Shown: positions 41,472-50,739, counted from the first letter of the stretch. The stretch: DNA of 64,000 nt from Marinobacter azerbaijanicus (GCF_030250645.1 NZ_JASSVS010000001.1:124001-188000); one strand, 5' to 3'. Made by a program: numbers and translations. The notes: generated by a model from the sequence alone, not told the origin.

Positions 41472-43580
41472 TCACCTTCGATGGTTGCCCTCTGGAATCC
41501 CCGAGGGCGCGCGGTCAGTCTGGTGTTTGCGGTCAGCCTGTCGATTCATCGTGGCCAGCAGACGTTTCATTCTGGCCAGCTCGCGACGGTTTTCGTTATC
41601 CGGTTGCTGGCCATAGTAATGTTTGTTGACCATGCGGGCAAAAGTGGTTGCGGTTCCTGCTGCCGCCGGCTTTGCCCGGGCCAGTCTGGAAGCCAGTTGT
41701 GACGGCGTCTCCCCTTGCCGGACCGGGACACCAGCGCGATCACACAGCCGGTACCAGCGCCCAACAATGCGGCTGAAGGGGTCGCGGCTTTCAATGCGCC
41801 GGTACTGCCACGCAGTGAACAGCCCCGCCAATAGCAGAGCAGCCCCCACGATTCCTGCAGTGATATAACCAAGCTCCCGCAAACCAATGCCGCCGGGCAA
41901 CCGGGACATCAGGTCCATCTGTGACTGCCCCTGGTAGCCGACCACCCAGCGCTGCCAGTGATAGTTCATCATGTCCAGTTGCAGGGACGCCCACTGGAGT
42001 ACCGCCATGTCCCCGTAGCGCTGTGGCGATGTCCAGTCGTTCTCCAGAAAGGAACCCTCCTCGGCCATGGCATCCCGCAGACCGGATTCAATTCGCTGGG
42101 GAGCGATGGCAGCGGTGGGATCCATCCGCACCCAACCCTGACCGGGAAGCCAGGCCTCCACCCAGGCATGTGCATCGTACTGCCGGATAATCAAATATTC
42201 ATTGTCAGCGCCGGAGTCGCCACCCTGGTAGCCGACCACCACCCGCGCGGGAATACCCGCGGCGCGAAGCACGAAGGTGGCGGCACCGGCGTAGTGGGCG
42301 CAAAATCCCCGCTTTTCATCGAACAGCAGCGCATCAATACCGTTGTCCGGCATGGCAGGCGGGCGCAGGGTGTAAAAGTATTCCTGCTCACGAAAGCGAT
42401 CAAGCAGGTGCTGAACAATGGCCCCCGGAGTCTGGTACTGTGCGGCCAGTTCCTCAGCAAACGCCCTGGCCCTCGGGTTGCCTGTGCGCGGTAGCTGCAG
42501 ATAACGCTGTGGGTTATCAGGCAACGCCCCGGTTTGGCCGGACGAGTCTTCTCCGGTGAGCGCCATGCGGTACCTGACCGGTGTGTCCGCCGGCCGGTCA
42601 AAACGGAAAAGCCCCTGATCATCGGGTTTGACGTTATCGGAAACAGCCTCGGAGTTTTTCAGTGCAAACGCCCAGGTCTGGTCGGTGGGCTCCATCAATA
42701 CATCGTACTGATTCGGCGCCAGTTCACCCACGCCACCATCAATGGACACCCGCCCTGGCCTGCGAAAGCGCTGGCCGAAACCCTCTTGCCAGGTATCACC
42801 CTCAAGCCTGTCCAGGATCAGGCCCCGCCAGTAACGTTCACGGTAAGGCGGAACTTCACCACCAAAGGTGACCCGGAAAGCACGCTCGCTGCTCTGGGCA
42901 AGACTGGAGATATCACCGGGTGTCATGGAGTCACTGATACCCGTGCGGGCTTCTCCGGACACCAGTGGCACACTCCACAGCGGAGCCATGCGCGGAAAGA
43001 ACAGGAACAGTAGCACCACAATGGGCAGGGTTTTCACCAGCATCATGCCCAGTCGTCGCCAGCCGGATTTCATCGCTCCCGGAATATCCGGGGCATTGAC
43101 CACCTGCAGGCCCACCAGCAACAGGGCAACCCCGGCCAGGTTGATCACACTCCAGTGGATTTCCTGATGAAACAGGAAGTTCACGGTGGCCAGGTACACC
43201 AGGATAAAGAACAACACATAGAAATCCCGCACCGAACGGGTCTCCAGCCATTTCAGGCCTACCGCAAGCACAAAGAAGGATGCCGCTGTCTCTACCGTGA
43301 ATCGCCCCTGAACCGTAGCGATATACACCGCCACCAGGGCCAGCATGATGCCGCTCCGCAGCCATTTCCCGGGCAATCGCACCCGCCCTGACTGGGCCAG
43401 CCAGCGCCAGCCCGCAAGTACCGCACAACTGGCGATCAGCCACACTGGTAACCGGTCCCATTGCGGCACCAGTAGCAGAGCGAAGCTGGCAATCAACCAG
43501 ATCAGCGCCCTGCCCGACACCAGTTCTGAGGTTTCCGCCACTTCCACGGACCGCCCCCGGAATCGCAACCTTTTATTCAC
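41472..43580 (-). CDS. tgpA: TgpA-type membrane transglutaminase-like protein
   Basis: Inner-membrane protein of 702 residues. About six hydrophobic segments in the first 190 residues are followed by a periplasmic transglutaminase-like domain. Its Cys-His-Asp triad is seen as GFCAHYAG (Cys near 427), YDAHAWVEAWLPGQG and MDPTAA. A further membrane segment is near 570 and a C-terminal DUF4129-like tail follows. TgpA is essential in Pseudomonas aeruginosa, from general knowledge; its substrate is unclear. GTG 43580 has GGAGGG about 6 nt upstream and overlaps the DUF58 stop by 4 nt. Confidence 0.88.
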   Translation of the reverse strand: MNKRLRFRGRSVEVAETSELVSGRALIWLIASFALLLVPQWDRLPVWLIASCAVLAGWRWLAQSGRVRLPGKWLRSGIMLALVAVYIATVQGRFTVETAASFFVLAVGLKWLETRSVRDFYVLFFILVYLATVNFLFHQEIHWSVINLAGVALLLVGLQVVNAPDIPGAMKSGWRRLGMMLVKTLPIVVLLFLFFPRMAPLWSVPLVSGEARTGISDSMTPGDISSLAQSSERAFRVTFGGEVPPYRERYWRGLILDRLEGDTWQEGFGQRFRRPGRVSIDGGVGELAPNQYDVLMEPTDQTWAFALKNSEAVSDNVKPDDQGLFRFDRPADTPVRYRMALTGEDSSGQTGALPDNPQRYLQLPRTGNPRARAFAEELAAQYQTPGAIVQHLLDRFREQEYFYTLRPPAMPDNGIDALLFDEKRGFCAHYAGAATFVLRAAGIPARVVVGYQGGDSGADNEYLIIRQYDAHAWVEAWLPGQGWVRMDPTAAIAPQRIESGLRDAMAEEGSFLENDWTSPQRYGDMAVLQWASLQLDMMNYHWQRWVVGYQGQSQMDLMSRLPGGIGLRELGYITAGIVGAALLLAGLFTAWQYRRIESRDPFSRIVGRWYRLCDRAGVPVRQGETPSQLASRLARAKPAAAGTATTFARMVNKHYYGQQPDNENRRELARMKRLLATMNRQADRKHQTDRAPSGIPEGNHRR

Positions 43581-44614
43581 AGCGCACCCTCCCCGCCTGC
43601 ACCCAGGGCCCGACCGGCGCTCTCACCAACGCGGGTTCCATGGGGCAACGGCCCGCCCTCCCTTGGTTGCTCAAGACCGAAAATGGCGAGCGCCTTCAGG
43701 CAGCGATTAGTGTGGGCCGCCCCACTGTCAGGCTCTATGACCTGTCCGGGCAGATTCAGCCCGAATCGACTGTTGTTTCGGGAACGCTCCATTACCTGAT
43801 GGGCCAGATAGCCCAGCCGCAATTCCTGGTCCACGCCCGCGAAGGCCTCGTAATCCAGCCAGTGGGGACTACCCTGCTCACCTTCCCAGTCGGTGATCAC
43901 CATTTCGCCGGTACGCGCATAGCGCTTCCACTGCACCCGCTGGCTCATGTCGCCTTCCCGCCAGGGCCGGATGTCAGCATGGTCGTTGCCGTCAATCGAG
44001 CTGGACTTCGACTGCTCTTCGCCGTCCTGCACCGTACTGGCCGCCTCCGGTGCAGGCAGCGGATTGGGATAGACGATGCCGGAGGTGACAGGCCGCAACC
44101 ACGACCATGCCCTGAACAGGCCGAAGGGAAAGCGGGTTTCCACCAGAATGCGATCCGGCTGCAGGTACCCGCGCCGTAAGGAGGGAACAGACAGGTTCAG
44201 ATCCGCCTGTTGGCCGGCAGGAACATGTTGCTGGTTCAGTACGACATCATCGCACGCCAGGGAGATGGCAAGGGCATCGTGCCTGGGGGAGACCGCCCGC
44301 AGGCGAAAGGGAATCAGGTCGCCCGCGAAGCCCTCTCCGGCTTGGATCAGGGTCAGTTCAAGCCCGGAAAGATTGCGGTGGGTCTGGTGCATTGCCGCCA
44401 CCACAACGGCACCCAGAAGGAAGGTCAACAGATAGATCAGACTGTTCTGGTAGTTGATCCCGGTAATCAGCATGATCAGCAACAGTCCACCAAACACAAC
44501 GCCGGCCCCGGTGGGAAGAATGAAGATATTGCGCTGCCCGAACACCCGCTGGTCGGAACGGGGAATCCGCTGGTTAACCCAGTGCTGCCAGCGTTTTCGC
44601 ATTGCCTTGAACAT
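43577..44614 (-). CDS. DUF58 domain membrane protein
   Basis: The protein has 345 residues with two membrane helices at about 30-75. The DUF58 region (a von Willebrand-like domain remnant) has the core segment DHADIRPWREGDMSQRVQWK near 215-235. DUF58 proteins usually form a trio with a MoxR AAA ATPase and a TgpA protein, thought to assemble or mature envelope complexes. The MoxR gene that normally stands upstream is absent; an oppositely oriented secreted-protein gene is there instead. Confidence 0.82.
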   Translation of the reverse strand: MFKAMRKRWQHWVNQRIPRSDQRVFGQRNIFILPTGAGVVFGGLLLIMLITGINYQNSLIYLLTFLLGAVVVAAMHQTHRNLSGLELTLIQAGEGFAGDLIPFRLRAVSPRHDALAISLACDDVVLNQQHVPAGQQADLNLSVPSLRRGYLQPDRILVETRFPFGLFRAWSWLRPVTSGIVYPNPLPAPEAASTVQDGEEQSKSSSIDGNDHADIRPWREGDMSQRVQWKRYARTGEMVITDWEGEQGSPHWLDYEAFAGVDQELRLGYLAHQVMERSRNNSRFGLNLPGQVIEPDSGAAHTNRCLKALAIFGLEQPREGGPLPHGTRVGESAGRALGAGGEGAL

Positions 44615-44838
44615 ACACGCCCTGTAAAAAATACTGTTTCATCAGGCCCAACTATAACCACGTTTGAGGCCCTTTACAGAACAATACTGGAAATAGTCCG
44701 ATTCTGATCACAAATGCCAGAGAAACGCCTTGAAATACATCGCCTGCGGCAGAATACTTGAATAAAGGAGCCTACTGACTGCAGTCGATTTTCAGCAGTG
44801 CCTCATTTCCGCGTTAGGACACAGCAAGAGGCTACGTC
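44615..44838 (+). promoter_or_regulatory. Divergent intergenic region with candidate promoter
   Basis: No gene is visible. On the plus strand TTGAAA (44730-44735) and AATACT (44753-44758) have a 17-bp spacer. They would start a transcript near 44765, about 75 nt before the secreted-protein gene. A minus-strand promoter for DUF58-tgpA must also lie here, but I could not place it. Confidence 0.45.
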
Positions 44839-45471
44839 ATGATACGCCGCACACCCCTATATATCGCCCTGGCTGGCACCGCAGGCCTGGCCGCATCCTT
44901 TACCTCTCCGCTGATGGCTGGCGTGCAGACCCTGTCATCCGACGAGATGGTTGAAACCTATGTAAAGGATTCCGCCGTTATCGTAGTGCCCAGGGAAAGG
45001 CAGAAAACGGACGCGGACCGCAGGCAGATCATCCGCTCCCTGACCATATCCCCCGGAGAACCGGTGCTGACGGAAGCGGAAGAAGAAGCGTACCGGGAGG
45101 CGCTCGAGCGCTTACAGCGTGAAGGCAAGTCCGATGCGTTGGTCAGTGCCGAAGAGGAGTTTCTGAGGCGCGCCCTGTTGCTACCTCAGGAAGAACTGGC
45201 CCGGGCACAACCGCCGGCGGAGTTCACGCCGAACATTCCCCCGATCATTTTCGGGCAGCAGGCCGAAATACCGGATGAGCCCTTCACCCAGACGTTCCTC
45301 AATGATCAGCTGGGCGTAGGCTTCGATGGCCAGAACCTGAATTTCTCCATCGGTAACCCGCCCGGCATTGATAATATCCAGGTGCCACATGGTATCAACG
45401 AAGGCCCGATTACCCTGACGCCAAGGCCGGGTGGTGGGTTTGATCTTTCAATTGAAGTGCCGGATCAGTGA
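44839..45471 (+). CDS. Exported protein of unknown function
   Basis: The protein has 210 residues. An N-terminal signal peptide (Arg-Arg then hydrophobic 7-25, ending LMAG) is followed by a charged helical part (about 60-125, Glu/Arg rich). The C-terminal part is rich in Pro, Gly, Ile and Asn and looks like extended beta structure (GFDGQNLNFSIGNPPGIDNI). I do not recognise the family. RBS-like AAGAGG lies 8-9 nt before ATG 44839. It converges with two FilA/DUF6160-like genes, and all four exported proteins at 44839-48382 may form one surface system; that is inference from position. Confidence 0.75.
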   Translation: MIRRTPLYIALAGTAGLAASFTSPLMAGVQTLSSDEMVETYVKDSAVIVVPRERQKTDADRRQIIRSLTISPGEPVLTEAEEEAYREALERLQREGKSDALVSAEEEFLRRALLLPQEELARAQPPAEFTPNIPPIIFGQQAEIPDEPFTQTFLNDQLGVGFDGQNLNFSIGNPPGIDNIQVPHGINEGPITLTPRPGGGFDLSIEVPDQ

Positions 45472-45493
45472 GGATCTGATCGGGAATGCCTCC

Positions 45494-46390
45494 TCAGGGT
45501 GTGAAGGTAATGACAGTGTCTGACACCTGAAGGTTATCCAGCATCATACTGCCCAGATCCGTTTGTCCCACCGACAGGTTCTGCGCACCTATATCAGCCG
45601 CAAAACCGGAAACGCCAATGGAAAGCGTGTCGTATGGGGCGCCCTGCTCACCTGCATTGACCGGATAAACAGTAAACTCAGTCGCTGCGAAACCCGCCGC
45701 GATATCATCCATCGGCGTTGTTGATCTGGCACGCTGACTGCCTGCCCACGCGGGTATCTGATCGGTCAGGTCCATATCGGCAAGTGGGTTGCCTGTAAAG
45801 TCGGGGCTTTTGATGTATCCGCCATCAATTCCCACCGTACTGTCAGTCTTGCTGGCTGAAAGGTTCTCAACTGTGAAAGCCGCGTAGTTGTAACTGGCAC
45901 TTCGCCCGAGTCCCGACTCTGAAGAAGGCAAAATGCTGTGTTGTGCCGTGCGCAACAACCCCCAAGCCTGCAAGTTATTGAAAATTGGCGTTCTCGCTGC
46001 CGGGTCACCGGTGCCAACGGCGACATTGCCTGCCACAAAACCCCAGTCCATCGGTTGACCACTCTGGGACTGCCAGAGAACATCAAGCCCGCCGTCCGAT
46101 GCGATATCGAAGGTCAGCCTGGCATCGTCAAAATCCACATTGTATCCTGCCGTGCGGCCCGCGTCGGTCATGCCAGCGCCGCCGGACCGGATATCTTCAG
46201 CCACAAACTCGCCGGAATCTTCGTACCGGAACTGCTGCAGACTCATCCTGCTGCTGTAGTCGATGGTCAAACCGCTTTGCCCGGTGACACCGGAAAGCTC
46301 TCCGTCGGTAATGGACTCCAGTTCTGCATCAACAGCCGGAGACAGGCTCACTGCCAGCGCAACGGACAATGTTTTCGCAAATGAGGACAT
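45494..46390 (-). CDS. Exported FilA/DUF6160-like protein, paralogue 2
   Basis: The protein has 298 residues from ATG 46390, which has AAGGGAG upstream; a longer frame to 46438 runs into the terminator. The signal peptide ends near AVDA (about 22). The mature protein begins LESITDGELSGVTGQSGLTI, which is clearly related to the start of the neighbouring protein at 46502 (LDDSTMSNMTGQAGVTI). The rest is Gly-, Asp- and Ser-rich predicted beta structure without cysteine. I recall such proteins as the FilA-like/DUF6160 family linked to filament or pilus-like gene clusters in Acinetobacter, but I cannot verify this. The function is unknown. Confidence 0.7.
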   Translation of the reverse strand: MSSFAKTLSVALAVSLSPAVDAELESITDGELSGVTGQSGLTIDYSSRMSLQQFRYEDSGEFVAEDIRSGGAGMTDAGRTAGYNVDFDDARLTFDIASDGGLDVLWQSQSGQPMDWGFVAGNVAVGTGDPAARTPIFNNLQAWGLLRTAQHSILPSSESGLGRSASYNYAAFTVENLSASKTDSTVGIDGGYIKSPDFTGNPLADMDLTDQIPAWAGSQRARSTTPMDDIAAGFAATEFTVYPVNAGEQGAPYDTLSIGVSGFAADIGAQNLSVGQTDLGSMMLDNLQVSDTVITFTP

Positions 46391-46435
46391 GGCAGCTCCC
46401 TTCAATTCCTGGTTGTGTGTAGCCTTCAACCTAAC

Positions 46436-46474
46436 CAAAAAAGGCGCCCCAGAGGGGCTGGGACGCCTTTTTAC
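46436..46474 (-). terminator. Strong factor-independent terminator
   Basis: On the minus strand, GGCGTCCCAG and CTGGGGCGCC pair (10 bp, one G-U) around a CCCCT loop, flanked by AAAAA and TTTTTT. It lies 28 nt after the stop of the gene at 46502-47494 and before the start of the gene at 45494. The two paralogues are therefore transcribed mainly apart. Confidence 0.85.
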
Positions 46475-46501
46475 GGGTTACTTACGTATCCCTGTTACGG
46501 T

Positions 46502-47494
46502 TTAGTGACCGTAGACGTTCATGTCAGCACGGACTGACAGGTCGGTCAGGTACACACTACCGATGGACGGTGCAGTACCCAGGGTGATGTTGGTCAGGTC
46601 GATGTCACCAGAGAAGTCCTGAACGTTGACGTTCAGACCCTTGGTGGTATCAGCATTCGGAGAGATATCCACCTGAGCGTGTGCAAAGGCAGCGACATCA
46701 CCACGGCTGTTGGTGTAGATCAACTGGTCATCCCCACGGCCGTTGTGGATCTTGAAGCCGAGGCTTGTGGCCATGAACGGCATGGTCACCTGACCACCTG
46801 CCTGGAAGTAGGCATTGACGTTCATGTTGCTGGTAGTGCCATCGATAACGATGTCGATCGGGCCGATCTGACCGTTCATGCGCAGGTTGGACAGCAGAAC
46901 GGTGCCGGTACCGGTCGTATAAGCGCCGGTGGTTTCGTTAACGCCCTGGCTGGAATCACCCAGACGGACTTCACCAACGTTCAGCGCAAGATCAACACCG
47001 TCGTTCTGGTCGATCGCGTCGAGGGCAATAACCAGATCGCCGTCATCGATAGTCGGAGCGACTTCGCCCTGGCCACCAACTGCCGCACCAGTAAGGGGGT
47101 CAGTTGGAACCTGGATGCCAGTGTTAGCTACTTCAACAACGTCCGGATCGTTAATCTTGGCCAGACCGTAAGACTGCCCCAGGTCAGTCCCGTCACCGGC
47201 GATGTCGATGTCGATCTTCAGGTTGTCGAGGGCAGTGCCTGCAGCAGTGCCATCAGCGTAGGTGTGACCGTTCAGGCCGGCACCGCCAATGGCGATGTCG
47301 GACATGAACAGGCTACCCTGGTCCTTGTACTGGATCTCACCAATGCTGACGTTCGCGTCCAGCTCGATGGTCACACCGGCCTGGCCGGTCATGTTGCTCA
47401 TGGTGCTATCGTCCAGCGCCTGCATTTCAGCCTGCGCGCCAAAAGAGGCGGCGCTGATTGCTGTTACGAGTGCTACTTTCTTCAGGCCTTTCAT
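46502..47494 (-). CDS. Exported FilA/DUF6160-like protein, paralogue 1
   Basis: The protein has 330 residues. The signal peptide MKGLKKVALVTAISAASFGA is cleaved near QAE (about 22). The mature part is acidic, Gly/Asp/Asn rich, low in Lys and without Cys, and is predicted to be all beta. Its N-terminal LDDSTMSNMTGQAGVTIEL matches its neighbour at 45494. An excellent ribosome site TAGGAG stands 6 nt before ATG 47494, and a strong terminator follows, both signs of an abundant product. No lipobox is seen. The role is unknown; a surface or extracellular fibre component is a guess based on the family I recall. Confidence 0.72.
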   Translation of the reverse strand: MKGLKKVALVTAISAASFGAQAEMQALDDSTMSNMTGQAGVTIELDANVSIGEIQYKDQGSLFMSDIAIGGAGLNGHTYADGTAAGTALDNLKIDIDIAGDGTDLGQSYGLAKINDPDVVEVANTGIQVPTDPLTGAAVGGQGEVAPTIDDGDLVIALDAIDQNDGVDLALNVGEVRLGDSSQGVNETTGAYTTGTGTVLLSNLRMNGQIGPIDIVIDGTTSNMNVNAYFQAGGQVTMPFMATSLGFKIHNGRGDDQLIYTNSRGDVAAFAHAQVDISPNADTTKGLNVNVQDFSGDIDLTNITLGTAPSIGSVYLTDLSVRADMNVYGH

Positions 47495-47710
47495 ATCTTT
47501 CTCCTAAGATTCGATATTTCTTATCGTTTGTTTTCGCTAAAACTGAGGCCTTGATTGATATATTTTTTGGCTCCCAGTTGAATCCAGTGTAATAGTCTGC
47601 TCGCATCATTCTGCGATGAACCGCACGTTTTGGTTTAACACTGTTACCAGCACTTACATTTGGTTACAGGATCACATTTTTTAACAGGGCGGGCTGCCAT
47701 CTTCCCCGGA

Positions 47711-48382
47711 TCACTCAGACCCCTGGGCTCCTTCTTCACCCTCGACAAGCTCTGATACCACCTGGGCAAATACCCGGGGCTCCATCTTCTGTTCCCCCAT
47801 GCCCTGATATGTCACCGAGCCATCCTCTTTGATTTCATAGGGAATGGCCCGGACGGTCGCATCGCCGGTTATATACTCCAGCTCAATGTTGATTTGCTGG
47901 CCGGTGAGTTTTCCGGATTCATCCACACGGCCATATTGATAGGCGGTCGCCGTGGCCAGCAGACGCTTTTTGCTCGCATTGCCTGCAAGGGCCTGCCGCA
48001 AGGCTGCGAGGGCTGCCGCGGGGTCAATGTTGGGGTTCTCAGCCTCGTTGGAGACGGTCCATGCAAAATTGACCTTGCCATTAGGCCCTACCGCTGCGGC
48101 AAACGGATAAAATCGGCCGTTGGACTCCAGCAGCGGTCTGGCCTTACTCAATACCTTCGCGGTAAGGAACTCAAAGTTGGTGTTTATTTCCTCGCGCAGT
48201 GCCTTGGCCTCCGGGCTGTCTTCCGCCAACTCACTCAGGGGCGTACCTTCTTTTGCGCTTTCAACGTCCAGCTTGGCCTTGCTCCCGTCCTGGGCATGAA
48301 CCGGTGATACCGCCAGAGAAGCACCCAGCATCCCGACCCAAATCGCGCGCTTCACATTCAGCAAAAAATCTCTTTCTCGCAT
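47711..48382 (-). CDS. Exported protein of unknown function
   Basis: The protein has 223 residues. A signal peptide with basic start (MRERDFLLNVKRAIW) and hydrophobic 16-25 ends at VHAQ (near 31). The mature part is acidic and resembles a small alpha/beta sensor-like domain, with segments FYPFAAAVGPNGKVNFAW and QQINIELEYITGDATVRAIPYE. I do not recognise the family. GGAG lies 7 nt before ATG 48382. It is upstream of, and in the same direction as, the two FilA-like genes, separated from them by 216 bp. Confidence 0.72.
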   Translation of the reverse strand: MRERDFLLNVKRAIWVGMLGASLAVSPVHAQDGSKAKLDVESAKEGTPLSELAEDSPEAKALREEINTNFEFLTAKVLSKARPLLESNGRFYPFAAAVGPNGKVNFAWTVSNEAENPNIDPAAALAALRQALAGNASKKRLLATATAYQYGRVDESGKLTGQQINIELEYITGDATVRAIPYEIKEDGSVTYQGMGEQKMEPRVFAQVVSELVEGEEGAQGSE

Positions 48383-48508
48383 GACTCTTCTCCAGTTGTC
48401 CTAAAGTTATCGGTAGCCCATCAAATTGCCGCCGGCGCGACCGAGGCTGATCTCCGCAGCCGAATATACCCTGATAACAGAGGGGTTTTTCGAAGAAACG
48501 TCACACCC

Positions 48509-48540
48509 TTGGAATTTGAATGCGTATAATGGTTACATCC
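48509..48540 (+). promoter_or_regulatory. Possible pabB promoter element
   Basis: A perfect TATAAT at 48525-48530, with TG three to four bases upstream, lies about 13 nt before the ATG at 48543. No good -35 is found at 17 bp. If used, it would give a very short leader for the ATG, or a normal leader for TTG 48585. It also argues against the longest open frame, which would start at 48426. Confidence 0.35.
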
Positions 48541-48542
48541 TC

Positions 48543-50021
48543 ATGCAGCCCCAAAAGGGGATATTTTCCACGAGAATAACTGACTTGAACGATATCTCTG
48601 CGCTCGACAGCCTGCCCGTCAAAGACCCGACCGCTCTGATAGAAGCCCTTTCAGGGAAACCGGGCTTCGCACATCTGGGCATGGCGCCCGACGGGTACCT
48701 CACCGAGGGGAAAAGCCAGGCCAACCGGGACAACTGTCGCTTCATTATCACCACAGCATTTCCGGAATTCCGCCTTGAGCTCCGGGCCGGTGATTCACCG
48801 CAAGCTTTCCTGGCTATAAAGGAAACCATTGAACAGCACTTGAAGGATACCCGGACCCCAGGTTCGACCCATGGTGCCAATACACCCTTTACAGGCGGCT
48901 TTATCGGCTTCGCGGCCTATGAACTCGGATTCTTCTGTGAGCCTTCCCTTCTGCACCACGCTCAATCCCTATCGCCGGATATGCTGCTTCTCTCAACCGC
49001 TTTTTTCGGCTGGGCCCTCGTTCAGGACCTGGAAAGGGCTGAAAACTTTTTACTCTTTCACCCTCAGTGCAGCGATACGACGAAACAAACAGTAAGAGAG
49101 CTGGTGAACGCCCAGCCTGACAGCTTCGATGATGCGACGCCGGCAGAAAGGTTCGTTTTACTTGAGCCCTTTAGGGCTCTGGATTCAAAGGATACCTATA
49201 TTGAAAACTTCAAGCGGGTGCAGAATTACATCCAGGCCGGCGACTGCTACCAGGCCAATCTGGCCCAATGCTTCGAAGCACCGTTCAGGGGAGCTCCATG
49301 GCATGCCTTCCGGACATTGAGCAGAGCATTCCCTACCCCGTTTTCCGCTTACCTGGATCTGGACGAACAGCAGATCGTCAGCCTGTCACCAGAACGGTTT
49401 GTCCGTATTGAAGGCCGCGAGATAGAAACAAAACCCATCAAGGGTACCCGCCGGCGGGGCGCTACCGAGGCACAGGATATTGCCCTCCGCGAGGAATTGG
49501 CCGCCAGCGAAAAAGACCGGGCTGAAAATCTGATGATTGTTGATCTGTTGAGGAACGATCTGGGCAGGAGCTGCGTCACTGGAAGTGTCCGGGTAGACAG
49601 CCTTTTCAGGATTGAGAGCTATAGGAACGTCCATCATCTGGTAAGCACCATTAGCGGCAGGCTCCTGGACAGGGTAACGCCTTTTGCGGCTTTAATGCAG
49701 GCCTATCCCGGCGGATCCATTACCGGGGCTCCCAAAATACGGGCCATGGAAGTGATTCAGGAACTGGAGTCCCAGCCCCGGGGGCCTTATTGTGGTTCCA
49801 TCTTCTATCTGAGTTGCCATGGTCGAATGGACAGCAGCATTTCAATAAGGACAGCGCTTTGCCGTAACGGGACCATCAGATTCTGGGGCGGAGGGGGTGT
49901 TGTTGCGGATTCAGAGGCGGAAAGTGAATATCAGGAGACGCTCACCAAGGTACGGCCAATAATGGAGGTTCTGGAAGCAGAGGCTTCAGAGTCGAAATCC
50001 CCTGCTTCCGGGAAACGCTAG
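48543..50021 (+). CDS. pabB: Aminodeoxychorismate synthase component I
   Basis: Converts chorismate plus ammonia to 4-amino-4-deoxychorismate for folate. The chorismate-binding domain has the segments IKGTRRRG, DRAENLMIVDLLRNDLGR, YPGGSITGAPKIRAME and GGGVVADSEAESEYQET. These show PabB rather than TrpE, the IKGTRRRG lysine being typical of PabB. The start is uncertain: TTG 48426, ATG 48543 (492 residues) or TTG 48585 (478 residues). I list the ATG. The stop codon overlaps the stop of convergent thrH. Confidence 0.88.
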   Translation: MQPQKGIFSTRITDLNDISALDSLPVKDPTALIEALSGKPGFAHLGMAPDGYLTEGKSQANRDNCRFIITTAFPEFRLELRAGDSPQAFLAIKETIEQHLKDTRTPGSTHGANTPFTGGFIGFAAYELGFFCEPSLLHHAQSLSPDMLLLSTAFFGWALVQDLERAENFLLFHPQCSDTTKQTVRELVNAQPDSFDDATPAERFVLLEPFRALDSKDTYIENFKRVQNYIQAGDCYQANLAQCFEAPFRGAPWHAFRTLSRAFPTPFSAYLDLDEQQIVSLSPERFVRIEGREIETKPIKGTRRRGATEAQDIALREELAASEKDRAENLMIVDLLRNDLGRSCVTGSVRVDSLFRIESYRNVHHLVSTISGRLLDRVTPFAALMQAYPGGSITGAPKIRAMEVIQELESQPRGPYCGSIFYLSCHGRMDSSISIRTALCRNGTIRFWGGGGVVADSEAESEYQETLTKVRPIMEVLEAEASESKSPASGKR

Positions 50022-50653
50022 TTTTTAGCCGGTAAGTCCTTTTGTTCATGGACAAGGCTAGCCTTCAAAAACTCGGCTTTCAGCTCCTCAAAGGTATGCA
50101 CCGCCGGAAACTGCGGAAATTCCTCAATCACATTCTGAGGCGCATGAAACAGGATGCCTGCCTCTGCCTGGCCCAGCATGGTGGTGTCGTTGTAGGAATC
50201 CCCGGCTGCGATCACCCGGTAGTTCAGCAGCTGGAACGCACGTACAGACTGGCGCTTGGGATCACGCTGGCGCAACAGATAATCGGTAATCCGGCCTTCC
50301 TCGTTCACTTCCAGTTTGTGGCACAGCAGCGCCGGGTAACCCAGCTTGGCCATCAGCGGCATGGCAAACTCGTAGAAGGTGTCAGACAGAATGACCACCT
50401 GGAACCGTTCGCGAAGCCAGTTCAGAAACTCGCTCGCGCCAGGGAGGGGGTCCAGCTCACCGATCACTTCCTGTATCTGTGGCAGACCATATCCGTGCTG
50501 GTCCAGCAGCTTCAGACGCTGCGTCATCAGCACGTCATAGTCGGGAATGTCGCGGGTGGTCGCCTTGAGTTCCTCAATGCCGGTTTTTTCCGCAAACGCG
50601 ATCCAGATTTCCGGGATCAGTACTCCTTCAAGGTCAAGGCACGCGAGTTCCAC
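50018..50653 (-). CDS. thrH: Bifunctional phosphoserine phosphatase/homoserine phosphotransferase ThrH
   Basis: HAD-family enzyme of 211 residues. The nucleophile Asp is in ACLDLEGVLIPEIW near the N-terminus, with SDTFYEF (motif II Ser/Thr) and GDSYNDTTML (motif IV). These agree closely with Pseudomonas ThrH, which moves phosphate from phosphoserine to homoserine and acts as a phosphoserine phosphatase. GTG 50653 has AGGAG 7 nt upstream; a longer frame to 50701 lacks family support. Confidence 0.92.
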   Translation of the reverse strand: MELACLDLEGVLIPEIWIAFAEKTGIEELKATTRDIPDYDVLMTQRLKLLDQHGYGLPQIQEVIGELDPLPGASEFLNWLRERFQVVILSDTFYEFAMPLMAKLGYPALLCHKLEVNEEGRITDYLLRQRDPKRQSVRAFQLLNYRVIAAGDSYNDTTMLGQAEAGILFHAPQNVIEEFPQFPAVHTFEELKAEFLKASLVHEQKDLPAKN

Positions 50654-50739
50654 AGTGGTCTCCTGATAAATTGAACGCTGGTCAGCCCGGTGGAAGACCA
50701 CCGGGGATTGAAATCAGGCGGTATGATAAGAAAATCCGG

